Source of the DNA: Conidiobolus coronatus NRRL 28638
Taxonomy: Eukaryota > Entomophthoromycota > Entomophthoromycetes > Entomophthorales > Conidiobolaceae
Direction of reading: 5' to 3'
DNA length: 50,408 nucleotides
NCBI GenBank assembly: GCA_001566745.1
Contig: KQ964503.1
Span: 15,945 to 66,352 of the forward strand
Shown here: positions 11,461-23,623 of the stretch, piece by piece
Numbering within the stretch: the stretch's first letter is position 1
Layout of the letters: the number at the start of each line of letters is the position of its first letter
Translations under genes and position numbers: made by a program
Notes under the pieces: model-generated
Database searches by the model: none
What the model was told of the DNA's origin: nothing
Seen by the model: only the letters and a program-made list of their open reading frames with translations

Positions 11461-12176
11461 ATATTCATTTAATTGAAAGAAAAATTTTATAGTAGCAGTT
11501 AAGCATTGAATAGCATAAAATTTATTTCACCCTGTGCAAGACTAAATTCCTATCATGAGCTTACTTTTGACCCTAATAAGGAAATAGTACACTTGCTTTG
11601 ACTTGGATATGTAAATTTTAGCACTGGTTAATTATAGTTGTGAGTTTTGTAGTATTCTAAATATAATTTTTCAGCTTATAGCCTATATTGTTAGATTCTC
11701 AAAACAATAATAGTAAGTCCAGGTTAAGGATTTACTAATATACATCGCCTTACTTAACAATAACACTTGAATCTATTATATTAATATTGGCTATATAAAA
11801 AGAAAGAAGAATGATGTCAGAAAGAATAATTTTAATAAGATATGATGTAAATAAAGTGTGATAAAGTTATAAAGTTGTTGATTGCTAAGAAATGATTAGA
11901 TATTATAATAGGTTTAGTATATAAAACTACTCAAAATTAGCAGTAAAATGAGCTATTATGTGAATAAGCAAAATAATATACTAAACTAAGAGAGCTAAGA
12001 ATAGAAAAGAACAGTATAAACAACGGTATCGTATTAGAAAACTAATGAAAGGTTAGATTGATCTAAAATAAATAATAATAGGCAGAGTATGTATATTTTA
12101 ACAGTTGTAGATAATTTTTTTATCAGTTTGAATTGGTAGTTATTAAAGAAGGGATTAATTTTAGAGTTTTGTTATA

Positions 12177-12962
<786 letters not shown>

Positions 12963-13834
12963 TTTATAATAAAATTCTTTTACTAAACCACAAAATCGTT
13001 ACTAAAATTCTTTTAATCGTATATATAAGCTTACGAATTGGTTATATTGAAAAAATAAAGAAAATAAACAAAGTTTAGAGGATTGGATAATCAATTAATA
13101 GGATAAGTTCAACTATATTTACTAAAGTTGTTGAAGTTCTTTTAATATTAATAGATGAGATATGGACTTTGATTATTATAAGATAAATGATCAATGGTAC
13201 AATTTTTTCGTTGGTCAAATCAATTTGTAGATTAAAATCAAATCTTATCTTGTCTCATCATCTAAATCAATCCCATAATTTAAGAATTTAATATTCCTGA
13301 TTTAGTTTAAAATTGCAAATTGCTTCACAGTCCAAGATATATTACTAGTAAATATTATTACTATTCAATAGCTATGAGTTAGTCGAGTGTTATAATCAAG
13401 CATAAAATGCCAACTATATGTCATTATATATTAAAATATAGCAAAGGAGCTATTAAATAATTGAATATTTAATCAGCTTGCTGTTAATAAAAGCTACTAT
13501 ATATAATAAGTACACATATTCTCTTTATATAAATAATGTGTATACTTGTATATAAAAATATAAAAATATAGCTAATATTAATCATAAAATTAAGTAATTT
13601 TACTTAAAGCAAACTTACTGAATGATATTACGCTAAAAAGTTTAGGTGCACTATTTTTGATCAAATTTATAATTATAAAACAAAGGTGTGAATAGGATTA
13701 AAATTGCTTACATCACACTTAAACAAAACTCAACCAATCTAATATTACACTAACAAAATAAATAAATCTATTAAATTACACTATAATTTTAAATTTTTAA
13801 GTTTATTTAAGTTAGTTTACAATTTATATTAATT
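12963..13834. other. AT-rich spacer without a gene
   Basis: This is the 5' region of NDUFS8 and the 3' region of the PPR gene, both on the minus strand. No open frame of note, RNA gene or repeat was seen. Confidence 0.6.
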
Positions 13835-15966
13835 TTAATTGTTAATTTTTTTCTCTTCTGCTAAATAAGCTAGAATTTGGGGTGGCCAATATGTTTTAGG
13901 TATAAATTTAAAGATACTATCATACATTTCGGCTATTAAATATGAACATTCACGCGATTGGCTTTGTAATGCTATATGATCTAGTAAACGGAACAGCGTT
14001 GGATGAAGAATGATGTCACTTATCGGTGTATCCTTAAACATATAGATTAGCTTTTTACTGGATGCTATGAATGATGAAGTATTGGGCACGCTGTTGAAGT
14101 AATATACTAGTGGATAGCTATGACCTGAATACTCTTTGTATTGTACTAAAATAACATTAGTAACAAAATAATCTGCTAATTCGCTCTCTTTGATAAGAAA
14201 GCACTTCTCTAGCAATAAATGATTTCCATATGGACTTAGTTTAATTCCTTGATCTCGAACAATAGACAAAGTTTTCTGGATAGTTTCAAGGTTCTTAATA
14301 TGATTACAGCACCTACTTAATATAACTTCTAAATGCTTGCAATCTACATAAACTCCATCTTGTGACATCATATGAAGTAGATATGTAAGTGAGTCCATAT
14401 TATTCGAGCGAAGTAAAGACTTTAGAATAACATTGTATGATTTGGAATCAAATTCTAATCCTTGGGATCGTATCTGACTTATAGAGTTACTGATGTGCTT
14501 GTAATAGTTTGAATCGTTAGAGCTAACTCTTACTAGTTCTAGATAATGTAATATACTCAGTGGATAGTCCAACTCTTTGAATTTTTGAAACGTTTCCAAT
14601 GTATCTTTGATTTTTACATGCCTTCTAGAGAAACCAGTTAATAGTGTGCGAGTTGCTTTTGACGGGAGTGTAATATCTTCATGAGTAATTTTGTCAACTA
14701 GCCTATTGAGCAAGTTTAAATTACCCATAGCTTCATACACAAATATTTGAAATTCCAAGTAGTTCTCTCTCTCTTTCGTTGAATGTGGGACTCTGAACTC
14801 TTGATCGAGAAGTATAATCAAATCTTCAGGTGTTAATTTCTTATTTTTCAGATCATGGTTCAAATTCTTGATAAGCCATGTTAAAGGACGGGAGTAATCA
14901 ATAAAAGGTGCTAAAATTGGTATGAGAGGCTTGGAACAGGTTAAGCTACGCCAAATAAGTTTTATGTGACCTAATATGGACTGAAAAAGGATCTTCATAG
15001 ATTTAGTAGCATTTCTATGTGACTCTGTTTGTTTCCGTAGATATTCAGCTATAATCTTAGCTTCTTCAAAATAGCTTTGATTTAAATAGCCAAAAATCAT
15101 ATTGTTTAATAGTAATAACTGTTGCTCAATTTTCATATTAGGTATAGATATCCTCAGAAATGATTCTAATAAGTCGGATCCGATTGTTTGATGTAGCATT
15201 TCGTTGTTTGAAAATACATCAGATAAAGGTAGTTGAGTATGCTTCATTAGATATTTAATTGCCAAATCGTTTTCATCTATAGAGCAAGTAAGCGCTATTG
15301 AGCTGAAAAGAGCTTTTAGCGATGTCTTTTCCATACTATATAGCCTTGTAGAAACAATTTCAAGAAACTTGGTGCTGTTTATACCAATCAAATACCTTAT
15401 ATAATTTGTTAGAATCAGCCCCAGTTCCATTTGTTGATATGTTTCAAAGTTTAGCATATGTTGTGATATTTGATTTTCTAGCCTAGAATCGATCCGTTTC
15501 TTGTTTAATCGGCTCAATATGTATAAAACTCTAAGTAGTATTGAATATTTAGCATCTTTACTCGTTGTTGTCGTAATAGTATCTAATAAAGCTTGTATGT
15601 TATTTTCAGAAACTTCAATATTCCTCAATTCTTCAGCATCGCCAATAAATTTATACGTCGAGGTTTGGATAGCATTTTCCTGGTTCGATAGTTGTTTATG
15701 ACTCTCTTTTTCGCAAGTATATTGAATTTCGGAATCTACTAGTAATCGATCCACCTCTTGAATAGCCTTAGTAGCGACAGTTCTGACCTGAATATCTACC
15801 CTATGCATACACCTCGTTTTTACCCACCTTATTAAATAAGGTGGGCTCTGAAACGATCTTAAAGAGCTCTTGATGATAGAATTAGAAGGATTAATTAGAT
15901 AAATTCTACTAAAAAGCAAAAAAATAAGTAAATAGTAAAGTATAAACAATAGATAATTCACCTCAT
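13835..15966 (-). CDS. Pentatricopeptide repeat (PPR) protein, probably mitochondrial
   Basis: One long exon (13835-15908) encodes helical repeat protein. Its frame runs upstream only to a GTG, not an ATG. I propose a five-base first exon, ATGAG (15962-15966), and a 53 nt intron (15909-15961, GTGAAT...TTTTTAG). This gives 692 residues beginning MSRIYLINPSNSIIK, a basic, acid-free stretch to about residue 45 that fits a mitochondrial presequence. Residues about 418-594 hold four or five consecutive PPR-like units of 35-36 residues; one starts SKSYNVILKSLLRSN and the next CKHLEVILSRC. PPR proteins bind organellar RNA for processing, stability or translation. The RNA target cannot be told. Without the proposed exon, the first ATG is much further in and would lose the presequence. 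Confidence 0.75.
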
Positions 15967-17141
15967 CAAATATAAGTATTATATATAATAAATAAAATCC
16001 TTGATATCCCCAATAAATTAATCAGATTTACTAATAATTCTTCTTGGGAATTAGGATTTATTAACAAAAAATAAAATTAACAAAAAATTGAGTTGGAGGA
16101 GTGTAAAAATTTTATAATATTTTTTTATGTTAAAATAATATATTTATATTAACTAGATAGTGTCATATAATAAATTATTAAATTGTTAACTATATCTATA
16201 GTGGTTTTAATTATATTTTTAGTTAAAATCGGAGCTTTTAGAATTTAAAGGTTTACATTATATTTAATTCAAATTATGGGTTTTCGAATTTAATTTTAGA
16301 TCAAGTTTTTTTATTTCTGATAAGATTTCTATTAAATCATACTTCGAAAATTTGAGCTAATTTTGCAACATGGGAGAAAGAGCTTAAATAAAAAGATTGG
16401 AATATTTTTAGTTTTCGTTAATATTGGGTTTACAATAATATGTTTTTAGTATTTTATATTATATATTTATGCATTCCATATGCTGAAAAATGAAATTCTT
16501 TTGATATAATGCTTCAATAAGAAAAATATCAAACAAAGTAACCACTGCTGGATTTACCCATTTAACGTCTATAGCTAAATAAGAGCATACTAGTTCAAAA
16601 TTAAAAAAATAAAGGTTTAAATAGTATAATATTATAATATATATTTTATCAAGCTAAACACTAATTCCCACGCGTATACAATCACAGATAAGTATATGTA
16701 TGTTGATGAACTTCAAATTAACAAAAAAATTTTAGTAAACAATCTAAATTTTGATGATCAGTTTGATCTAAAGCAAACTTGTTTCAAATAAGATCGATTT
16801 TGGTAATTAAAAATCAAATTGATCTGTGAGCCTGAAGTATAGTTCGATACTAGTTATAGCAATAATATTAACTTGAGTTAGAATAAAATCTTTCAAGAAT
16901 GTTTCAGATCAGCAATATATGCTACCTATTAGAAGCATATTTTATGCTATACAAAGGCTTTTAAATCTAAGTAATACAAATATTTATATATCTCAGCTAT
17001 TTATATGAATCTATCAAACTATTTATTCAAGTCAATTAAGTATCTAAGTTAATAAGAACTCTGAATATTTAAGATTTTTGCTACAAATGTACAATATATA
17101 AAAAATTAGAATTATATTTATATAAATTATTAAGTAGTGTA
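15967..17141. other. AT-rich spacer without a gene
   Basis: I see no coding frame, RNA gene or clear repeat in these 1.2 kb. The part just right of 15967 should contain the promoter of the PPR gene, and the left-hand flank of Sec20 its 3' UTR. Confidence 0.6.
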
Positions 17142-18365
17142 TTATAATTCTTCAGATTCAGGAGACTCTTTTTGAGTATGCTTCTTTTCTAATGGTTTGT
17201 GTTCACTGTCTAATGGTTTAGACTTTCCATTTTTATCAGCACTGATGGAGGGAGTAGCAACTGATTTAACAACTGGCGTGGTTACGTCATTGAGCGATAT
17301 AAACTCACTTACTGAAGCTTTAACTTCATCATGACTGTTACTACTTGCAGTAGTGGTAGGGTAAACGTTTGATGAGGCTTCGTCCTTTAGTGATATATAA
17401 TCACTTGCTAATGGCTTAGTCCCATGATGATCATCATTGCTAGTAGCTGCAATAGTGGGATGAGCACTAAAAGTAGCTTTAACAGGCGTTTTAATAGCAA
17501 ATCCTTCTGTAGCAACTGGAATTTTAGCAGTTTTCGAACCAGATCTGAATAAAATAGAGGGGAATAAAGTTGGAATATAAATTCTTTTAGAAATTACCCA
17601 ATATACTGTAAATAAAAAGATTCCAAAACCAAGAGCTAAACTAATTCTATCGATCCAAGCTTGAATTTCCAAACCAGATAGTAACCCTCCAGAAGTTTTG
17701 GTTAAGCCTTCAATATTTTTATACTCGCTATTGGTAGTGTCCATCATTTGACTACTTTCCGACAAAGCTTGAGCAGAATTCGAAGATTTTTCAATTTCTT
17801 GAACTAATAACTCTGAAGTACGCTGAAGGGATCGTGTCACTTCGTTTGCTTGTTTTAAAGATTTTTTATGAGATAAACTATATCATAAATTAGCATAGGT
17901 TTAAAGGTTTAGAATGTATTTTTTACCTGTCTTTTTTCAGTTTAGAGCGACCTTCTAATAACTCTTTATGCTCTATAGCTTCCAATTTCTTTTTATAGTC
18001 AATATTTAGAGATCTAAAGGTACTTTTAAATCTAATAAAAATACAGAAATATTAGTGAATAATAAAATAGCAAATTCAATAAACTTACCTTAATTGAAAT
18101 TCGTTATGAGCATTAATTAACTCAATATCAGTACCATTCTCATTAGATTTTTTAATGTCCTAATTAGATGTTAATAAGAATTAAATATAATTTCTATCTA
18201 AATTACTTTAATACTCCTCTCATACTTCCACAAATAATCCTTTACTTTTTCCAACTCATCCTCGCACTTCTCTCTATTCTCTATCAATCCTTCCTTATTC
18301 AATAAATTTTTAAATTCAATCAACTGCTGCTGAACTTGCTGCCTATTGCTTTCTAATATATTCAT
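17142..18365 (-). CDS. SEC20: Sec20-like SNARE with long repetitive lumenal tail
   Basis: Four exons (18207-18365, 18089-18159, 17927-18031, 17142-17877; introns 47, 57 and 49 nt) give 356 residues. Residues 1-110 are coiled-coil-like and contain FQLRFKSTFRSL, which resembles the Sec20/BNIP1 N-terminal region. The SNARE segment (about 118-190) has the Sec20 layout SLQRTSELLVQEIEKS then LSESSQ. A membrane anchor spans about 191-208, followed by KRIYI. Sec20 is a Q-SNARE on the ER for Golgi-to-ER COPI vesicles, with Ufe1, Use1 and Sec22. A lumenal tail of about 145 residues follows, Ser/Thr-rich and built from degenerate repeats of about 31 residues (262-292, 293-324, partly 325-344), ending SEEL. 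Yeast Sec20 also has a lumenal tail and ends HDEL, so SEEL may be a weak retrieval signal. Confidence 0.85.
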
Positions 18366-18925
18366 TCTTTATTATTTATTGTGTAATTTTGGACTGAGGT
18401 TAACTAACTATAAACAATTTAATTTTTGTAATTATTATGGGATAATTATACATTTGAAATGTAGATATATTTATAGATTAATTTTAACTTTTAAAGCTTA
18501 AACTCAGCTTTGTACAAATATTTATATATACTAGTCTCGCATTTAAATCACACATTTATTACATAATAAAATATTATAAGTATATGGTACTTATGAATAT
18601 ATCTAAGCTATGTTCAATTTAAACTGTTATCACATGTAACTATCCATCATCTTGCGATAGTATTTTTAAGCTACTAATACATCATTTTATTACAATATTA
18701 TATCTATCAGTTCAATTATAATATAAGATGAGCTCAATGTATACATTATATCAGCCAAATTTTGTTATCTCAATTCTCATCACAATATACTGAAAAGAGA
18801 GAATATCAAAATATTTATTAACTTTTTATATTTAAGATTAAGTCTTACTAGTTGACTAGAAAAATTAATAAATACTTTTACTAATATATATCATATTAAG
18901 TATTTAACATTAAAAATAGTATATA
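18366..18925. other. AT-rich spacer left of the assembly gap
   Basis: This is the upstream region of Sec20. No gene, repeat or RNA was seen before the N run. Confidence 0.6.
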
Positions 18926-19658
18926 NNNNNNNNNNNNNNNNNNNNNNNNNNNNNNNNNNNNNNNNNNNNNNNNNNNNNNNNNNNNNNNNNNNNNNNNNNN
19001 NNNNNNNNNNNNNNNNNNNNNNNNNNNNNNNNNNNNNNNNNNNNNNNNNNNNNNNNNNNNNNNNNNNNNNNNNNNNNNNNNNNNNNNNNNNNNNNNNNNN
19101 NNNNNNNNNNNNNNNNNNNNNNNNNNNNNNNNNNNNNNNNNNNNNNNNNNNNNNNNNNNNNNNNNNNNNNNNNNNNNNNNNNNNNNNNNNNNNNNNNNNN
19201 NNNNNNNNNNNNNNNNNNNNNNNNNNNNNNNNNNNNNNNNNNNNNNNNNNNNNNNNNNNNNNNNNNNNNNNNNNNNNNNNNNNNNNNNNNNNNNNNNNNN
19301 NNNNNNNNNNNNNNNNNNNNNNNNNNNNNNNNNNNNNNNNNNNNNNNNNNNNNNNNNNNNNNNNNNNNNNNNNNNNNNNNNNNNNNNNNNNNNNNNNNNN
19401 NNNNNNNNNNNNNNNNNNNNNNNNNNNNNNNNNNNNNNNNNNNNNNNNNNNNNNNNNNNNNNNNNNNNNNNNNNNNNNNNNNNNNNNNNNNNNNNNNNNN
19501 NNNNNNNNNNNNNNNNNNNNNNNNNNNNNNNNNNNNNNNNNNNNNNNNNNNNNNNNNNNNNNNNNNNNNNNNNNNNNNNNNNNNNNNNNNNNNNNNNNNN
19601 NNNNNNNNNNNNNNNNNNNNNNNNNNNNNNNNNNNNNNNNNNNNNNNNNNNNNNNNNN
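18926..19658. other. Assembly gap (733 N)
   Basis: The bases are unknown here. Open frames that span the N run are artefacts. The flanks are AT-rich spacer on both sides. Confidence 0.99.
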
Positions 19659-20795
19659 CAATTATTACTATATGTATCAATAATCGGTTATATTCTTAAT
19701 ATTGTTATTATAGTTATATATCGTAGCTGGGGGTTTACATTTTATATTTTGCTTTATATACTTATGTATAAAAGTATTATAGTGCATGTTAATTAAACTA
19801 GCTACGCCTAACATGTTAATTAAAAGTAATAACTCTCCATCCAATATTACTGCTATTAAAGCAATAATATAACATAGAGTTAATTTAATTAAACCAATAT
19901 GTAAGCTACACATCTTAAACTTTTATAATTTTTATGCAATAACATCCTTATCAAAATTTTCTATAAAAATATTTTTTAACACGCGATTAGAATCTATTTG
20001 CTGTATCAATATCATATTTTCCATTATTCATACAAAAAAAATTAAAAATTAAAGATTACAATTCAATTATCACACTATATTTCATTAAGCGTTCAGATTG
20101 GATGCAAGGTATATTAAAAAGTATTATTAACTAGTATAATATTAATTTATTTCCTCTTTTTTACCTTTAATTAAACTAGTTTTAAATAAAATGCGTGATC
20201 TTTTATTATTCGAGATTATCTTTTAGCTTTTTTGCTAAGCTTTTTAAATGCTCTGGATTTATAATTTATATACGCTATGCTATTAGTAATATAGTGTATG
20301 TATTATATAATTATATCATAGTATCTATATATAGACTATTATGTTTTATTTAATGTTTCAATTAAGACATATACAAAGATATCTGACTATATTCTAATAA
20401 ACAGGTGTAGCTTTGCTTAATAATAACCATTATTGTATCTCTGGGGTAATGATAGAGTAATGTGAAATGATTACAAGTTTGCATTTAATAATCGTAGGAG
20501 ATTCTGGTGAAGGATATAAAATTGAGACTAAAGGGAGAGAATAATAACCAAAAAGCTTCTATAGTCAGGGATATATATATCTTGTATATCTCGATTAGTA
20601 AATATCCTACCATTAACCGTCTATTTCCCCTCTCTCAAACCCAATTAAGTTCAAAAGGGATTTGGACTTCTTTTTTAATCCAATTGCCTCACGTGATTTG
20701 AATTTATATTTTTGTATATAAAATTAATCTGAGCTGAAGAAAAAAATTATTAATTAAAATCTAAATTTGAGTGAGTCAATTTAATCAAATTTTAA
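19659..20795. other. AT-rich spacer right of the assembly gap
   Basis: An ATG-started minus-strand frame at 19677-19913 (78 codons, hydrophobic then Asn/Lys-rich) has no motif and is most likely chance. A GTG-started frame at 20507-20701 is likewise unsupported. A real gene hidden mostly in the gap cannot be excluded. Confidence 0.5.
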
Positions 20796-20873
20796 TTCCC
20801 CATCCCGTTAACCTCTACTCTCTCTCTCTTTGACTTGAACTCTTTCCCCCCACCCACCACCAAATTAAACAAT
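20796..20873 (+). promoter_or_regulatory. Pyrimidine-rich leader of the Cdc25 gene
   Basis: Immediately before the ATG is an unusually C/T-rich tract: CCCCATCCC, then a CT-repeat (TCTCTCTCTCTC), then CCCCCCACCCACCACC, ending AAATTAAACAAT before the start codon. CT-rich tracts before a start are typical of transcription initiation zones or 5' UTRs of fungal genes. It is the most C-rich non-coding stretch in the window. Confidence 0.5.
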
Positions 20874-22159
20874 ATGATCATGAATAGGAGAAGCTTGGTA
20901 CTTGACCATAGTGAGAGCTCTGATAATAAAAGCGAGCCTGATAATTTTAAAAATTCTACTATTCCTTCCGTTCCAAGGAAGAGACCAGAGAATTTGTCGC
21001 CTTTTTTGAACTTGAGTGACCCGAGAGTTAAATTGAGTGTTGAGAGAGCTAGACCAAAAACTCGGTACCCCAACTTAGCCCCTCCAAGAGCTAGTAGTCA
21101 ACTTTCAAAGCCTTCTAGCACAGATGATAAAGCTGAATTAGATACTAGTAATAGCAGCAGCAAAGCAGAGGAAAAAAGTATACCTGCTGAGGTTTTAGAG
21201 GATCCTAGTTTGTTCATAGTTAGAAATCTTCCAAGGGGCGTTATAGATGCGTTAGCTGCTTTAAAAACGCCACCTGAGTTTATTAATAAGGTGATGACGA
21301 AGACTCCAGTATTTTTAGCTGGAAACAAAAATCCGCAGTTAAAGAGGAAGTTAGAGGTTGAACCCTCCAAACCTGTGGTTCACATCATAGAGGACCCCTA
21401 CTTTTCAAGAGATCCTCTACCTAATACCACTCATTTAACTAAAGCTAGTGCTGTAGTTAAAAACTTCCCCCTTTATGACCCTTCAGCTCAACCTGGTAGA
21501 AGAATAGTTAGTTGTAGCGATGCTCTAACTTTACCAGCTGCTCCTATGGGATCTATTTTACCTTGTTATCACTCTAATGAGCACAGAATTCCTTTAATAA
21601 CTCCTCAAACTATGCGTCAAGTATTAGACGGTTCTTACTCCGAGTACTATCATGACTTGAAAGTTCTTGATTGCCGCTTTGAGTACGAATTTGAAGGGGG
21701 TCATTTACAAGGAGCTTTAAACTTTTCTGACCCAAGAAAGTTGCCTAACTTAGTATTAAATAGTACTAGTGATAATACTGGGGAGAATAGGGTTAATTTA
21801 ATGATAATTTATTGTGAATACTCTATGGATCGTGCTCCAAAAATGTAAGTTTAAATGCTTCATGTTAACATTAACAATTATTAACTTATTGTTTTAGAGC
21901 TCAAAAATTGAGAAATTTGGATGAAACTTTTTCAAAATTAAAGAGAAGTAGAGAATGTAAAAATTTAAAATACCCCGAATTATATATACTCGATGGTGGT
22001 TACGCCACCTTTTACGAGCAATTCCCTCAACGGTGTGAACCTTCTGGGTACACTCCTATGGATTGCAGAGAGTACCGAAGCGAATTGGCTAAGAAGATGC
22101 TCTCTTTTAATCATAGGCTGGACCGTTTGGGATTAAATCTCGCTAATAATCAACAATAA
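20874..22159 (+). CDS. Cdc25/Mih1-family M-phase inducer phosphatase
   Basis: Two exons (20874-21844, 21898-22159; 53 nt intron) give 410 residues. Residues 1-240 are a Ser/Pro/Lys-rich regulatory region with many possible phosphorylation sites. The rhodanese-type Cdc25 domain follows: LDCRFEYEFEGGHLQGALNF (265-284), the catalytic loop CEYSMDR (CX5R; C314, R320), PELYILDGGYATFY and GYTPMDCREY. Cdc25 removes the inhibitory phosphates from Cdk1 and triggers mitosis. The intron falls just after the CX5R loop and splicing yields RAPKIAQKLRN, as in family members. In most Cdc25 proteins the catalytic Cys is preceded by His (HCEFS); here it is Tyr313. The start is the first ATG after a pyrimidine-rich leader; a second ATG two codons later (M3) is an alternative. 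Confidence 0.92.
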
Positions 22160-23623
22160 TCAATCGCCCATCTCGCTCGAAATCAATCGAATTAATGAAT
22201 AATGCTCACCCAACTTGGTAGATTATTCATCAACTGTTCATAGCTCAACGCAACACTGTGTATACATCCTTCAGTATGTTCATTCATACAACTTGTTTTT
22301 GTTAATAATTTCTTCAACAACTTTTATTTAGCTCAACTCAAACACTTCTTTTATTTGTTTATAATTTCTATCGTATATATTATATCTTGAATACCAATCT
22401 TTGTTAATTTCTGTTATATCTTCTCTCTTTTAATAATAAATGTTTATAAATTATATTTGAATTTTATCTTTGCTATATTATATTATTTTTAGTAATTTAA
22501 TTGTAATAAACTTTTGTTACATCACACACATATTTTTGTAATGTTAAAGTTGGATGAAATGAGCTGATGATTAAATGCTAATTAACCAAGTAAAACTGAT
22601 TTACTCACTTTATTAATAATAGCATTTAGTAATTATTATTAAGGGTCTTCTGTTAATCACTGAGAATAATATCGAAAATTATATGTTAATCAAAAAATAG
22701 TAATTGATTAGAGAAAATTTTTTAATAGGCAAATTAATCTATTGGTTAAAAAATTTTACACTTGAAAAAACTTTTTTGAGCTATATTTTACGGCCTTAAT
22801 ATAGAGGTACATTAAAGGTCTAAAGTGGGTTTAGTGCTCGTAAGAGTTTTTGAATTTACTTTTTTTATCATTAGTCAAAGTTAATAACCTGCTCTATTCC
22901 TTAATAATCTATAAAATAATAAATTTTTAAAGTTTAGTTTAATAAAACTTTACTGCGAAGTTCAGAAAATTTATATTGCTTAAATTTGAATTAAGCCTAA
23001 GCACAACAGTTTTATATTAGCGTGTGCTTTATTTGAGATCCTTAAAAATAACAATAACAAAAACAACATATTCAATAAAACAATAATGTCAATAGTGTCA
23101 TTAACATCAATAACATCAGTATCAAGTTTTGCCGATTGTTTCCAAAAAAGTATTTATAAGCTCAGCTTAATTAAGCTAGTAAAAACGTGAGAATTCAGTT
23201 GAACTATTGAAACTCTGCTCAATAATATTAATGTTTACGCTTATACCTTCTAGAGCCATAATTAGCAAGTTTGTTGTTATCAAAGCTGTTAACTAAGGGT
23301 TCATATGGTTATAATAGATATTTTTCATTAAGCATAACTTTGAAAAATAATAGCTTGCTTATAGAAAAATTGAAATTTTGAGCTTTTACAATTCAACTTT
23401 AGTTTAAATTAGTGGAATTGTATTATTGTCAATAAATTAAAGATAATTCAATATATAAAAGTTAATAAGCTATTTATTTTCAAGGTGATTGAATTATAAA
23501 AATATGTTAATTTAGCATTATATTAGCAGAAAAAAGCTTAATAGTAAAACATTTTATTCAAAAGCTTACTTAATTAATAGCAACATTATAATAAACGATA
23601 GTGTAATATTATTTAACAAAAAA
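22160..23623. other. Spacer between convergent Cdc25 and uracil-DNA glycosylase genes
   Basis: The first 200 bases are less AT-rich and look like the Cdc25 3' UTR. A low-complexity patch of AACAATAACA/ATCAATAACATC units lies at about 23045-23125. A possible third, poorly matched copy of the repeat seen near 10.6 and 11.4 kb is at about 23372-23422. No gene is supported. Confidence 0.55.

Larger units (their letters stand above)
9709..12176. other. AT-rich spacer (2.5 kb) with two related repeat copies
   Basis: No gene is supported. A TTG-started open frame at 9901-10098 has no motif and ordinary spacer composition. Two diverged copies of a roughly 105 bp segment lie at 10550-10652 and 11353-11460 (listed separately). 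Confidence 0.6.

Noticed and set aside
15959-15961. GTG as the start of the PPR protein
   Set aside because: Nuclear genes rarely start at GTG. The bases read better as the 5' splice site following ATGAG.
18891-19680. Open frames of 256 codons across the N run
   Set aside because: They exist only because N does not encode a stop; they are artefacts of the gap. The same applies at 32091-32771.
19677-19913. 78-codon ATG frame, hydrophobic, minus strand
   Set aside because: It has an ATG and hydrophobic residues but no family resemblance, and its tail is Asn/Tyr-rich as expected from AT-rich random DNA.
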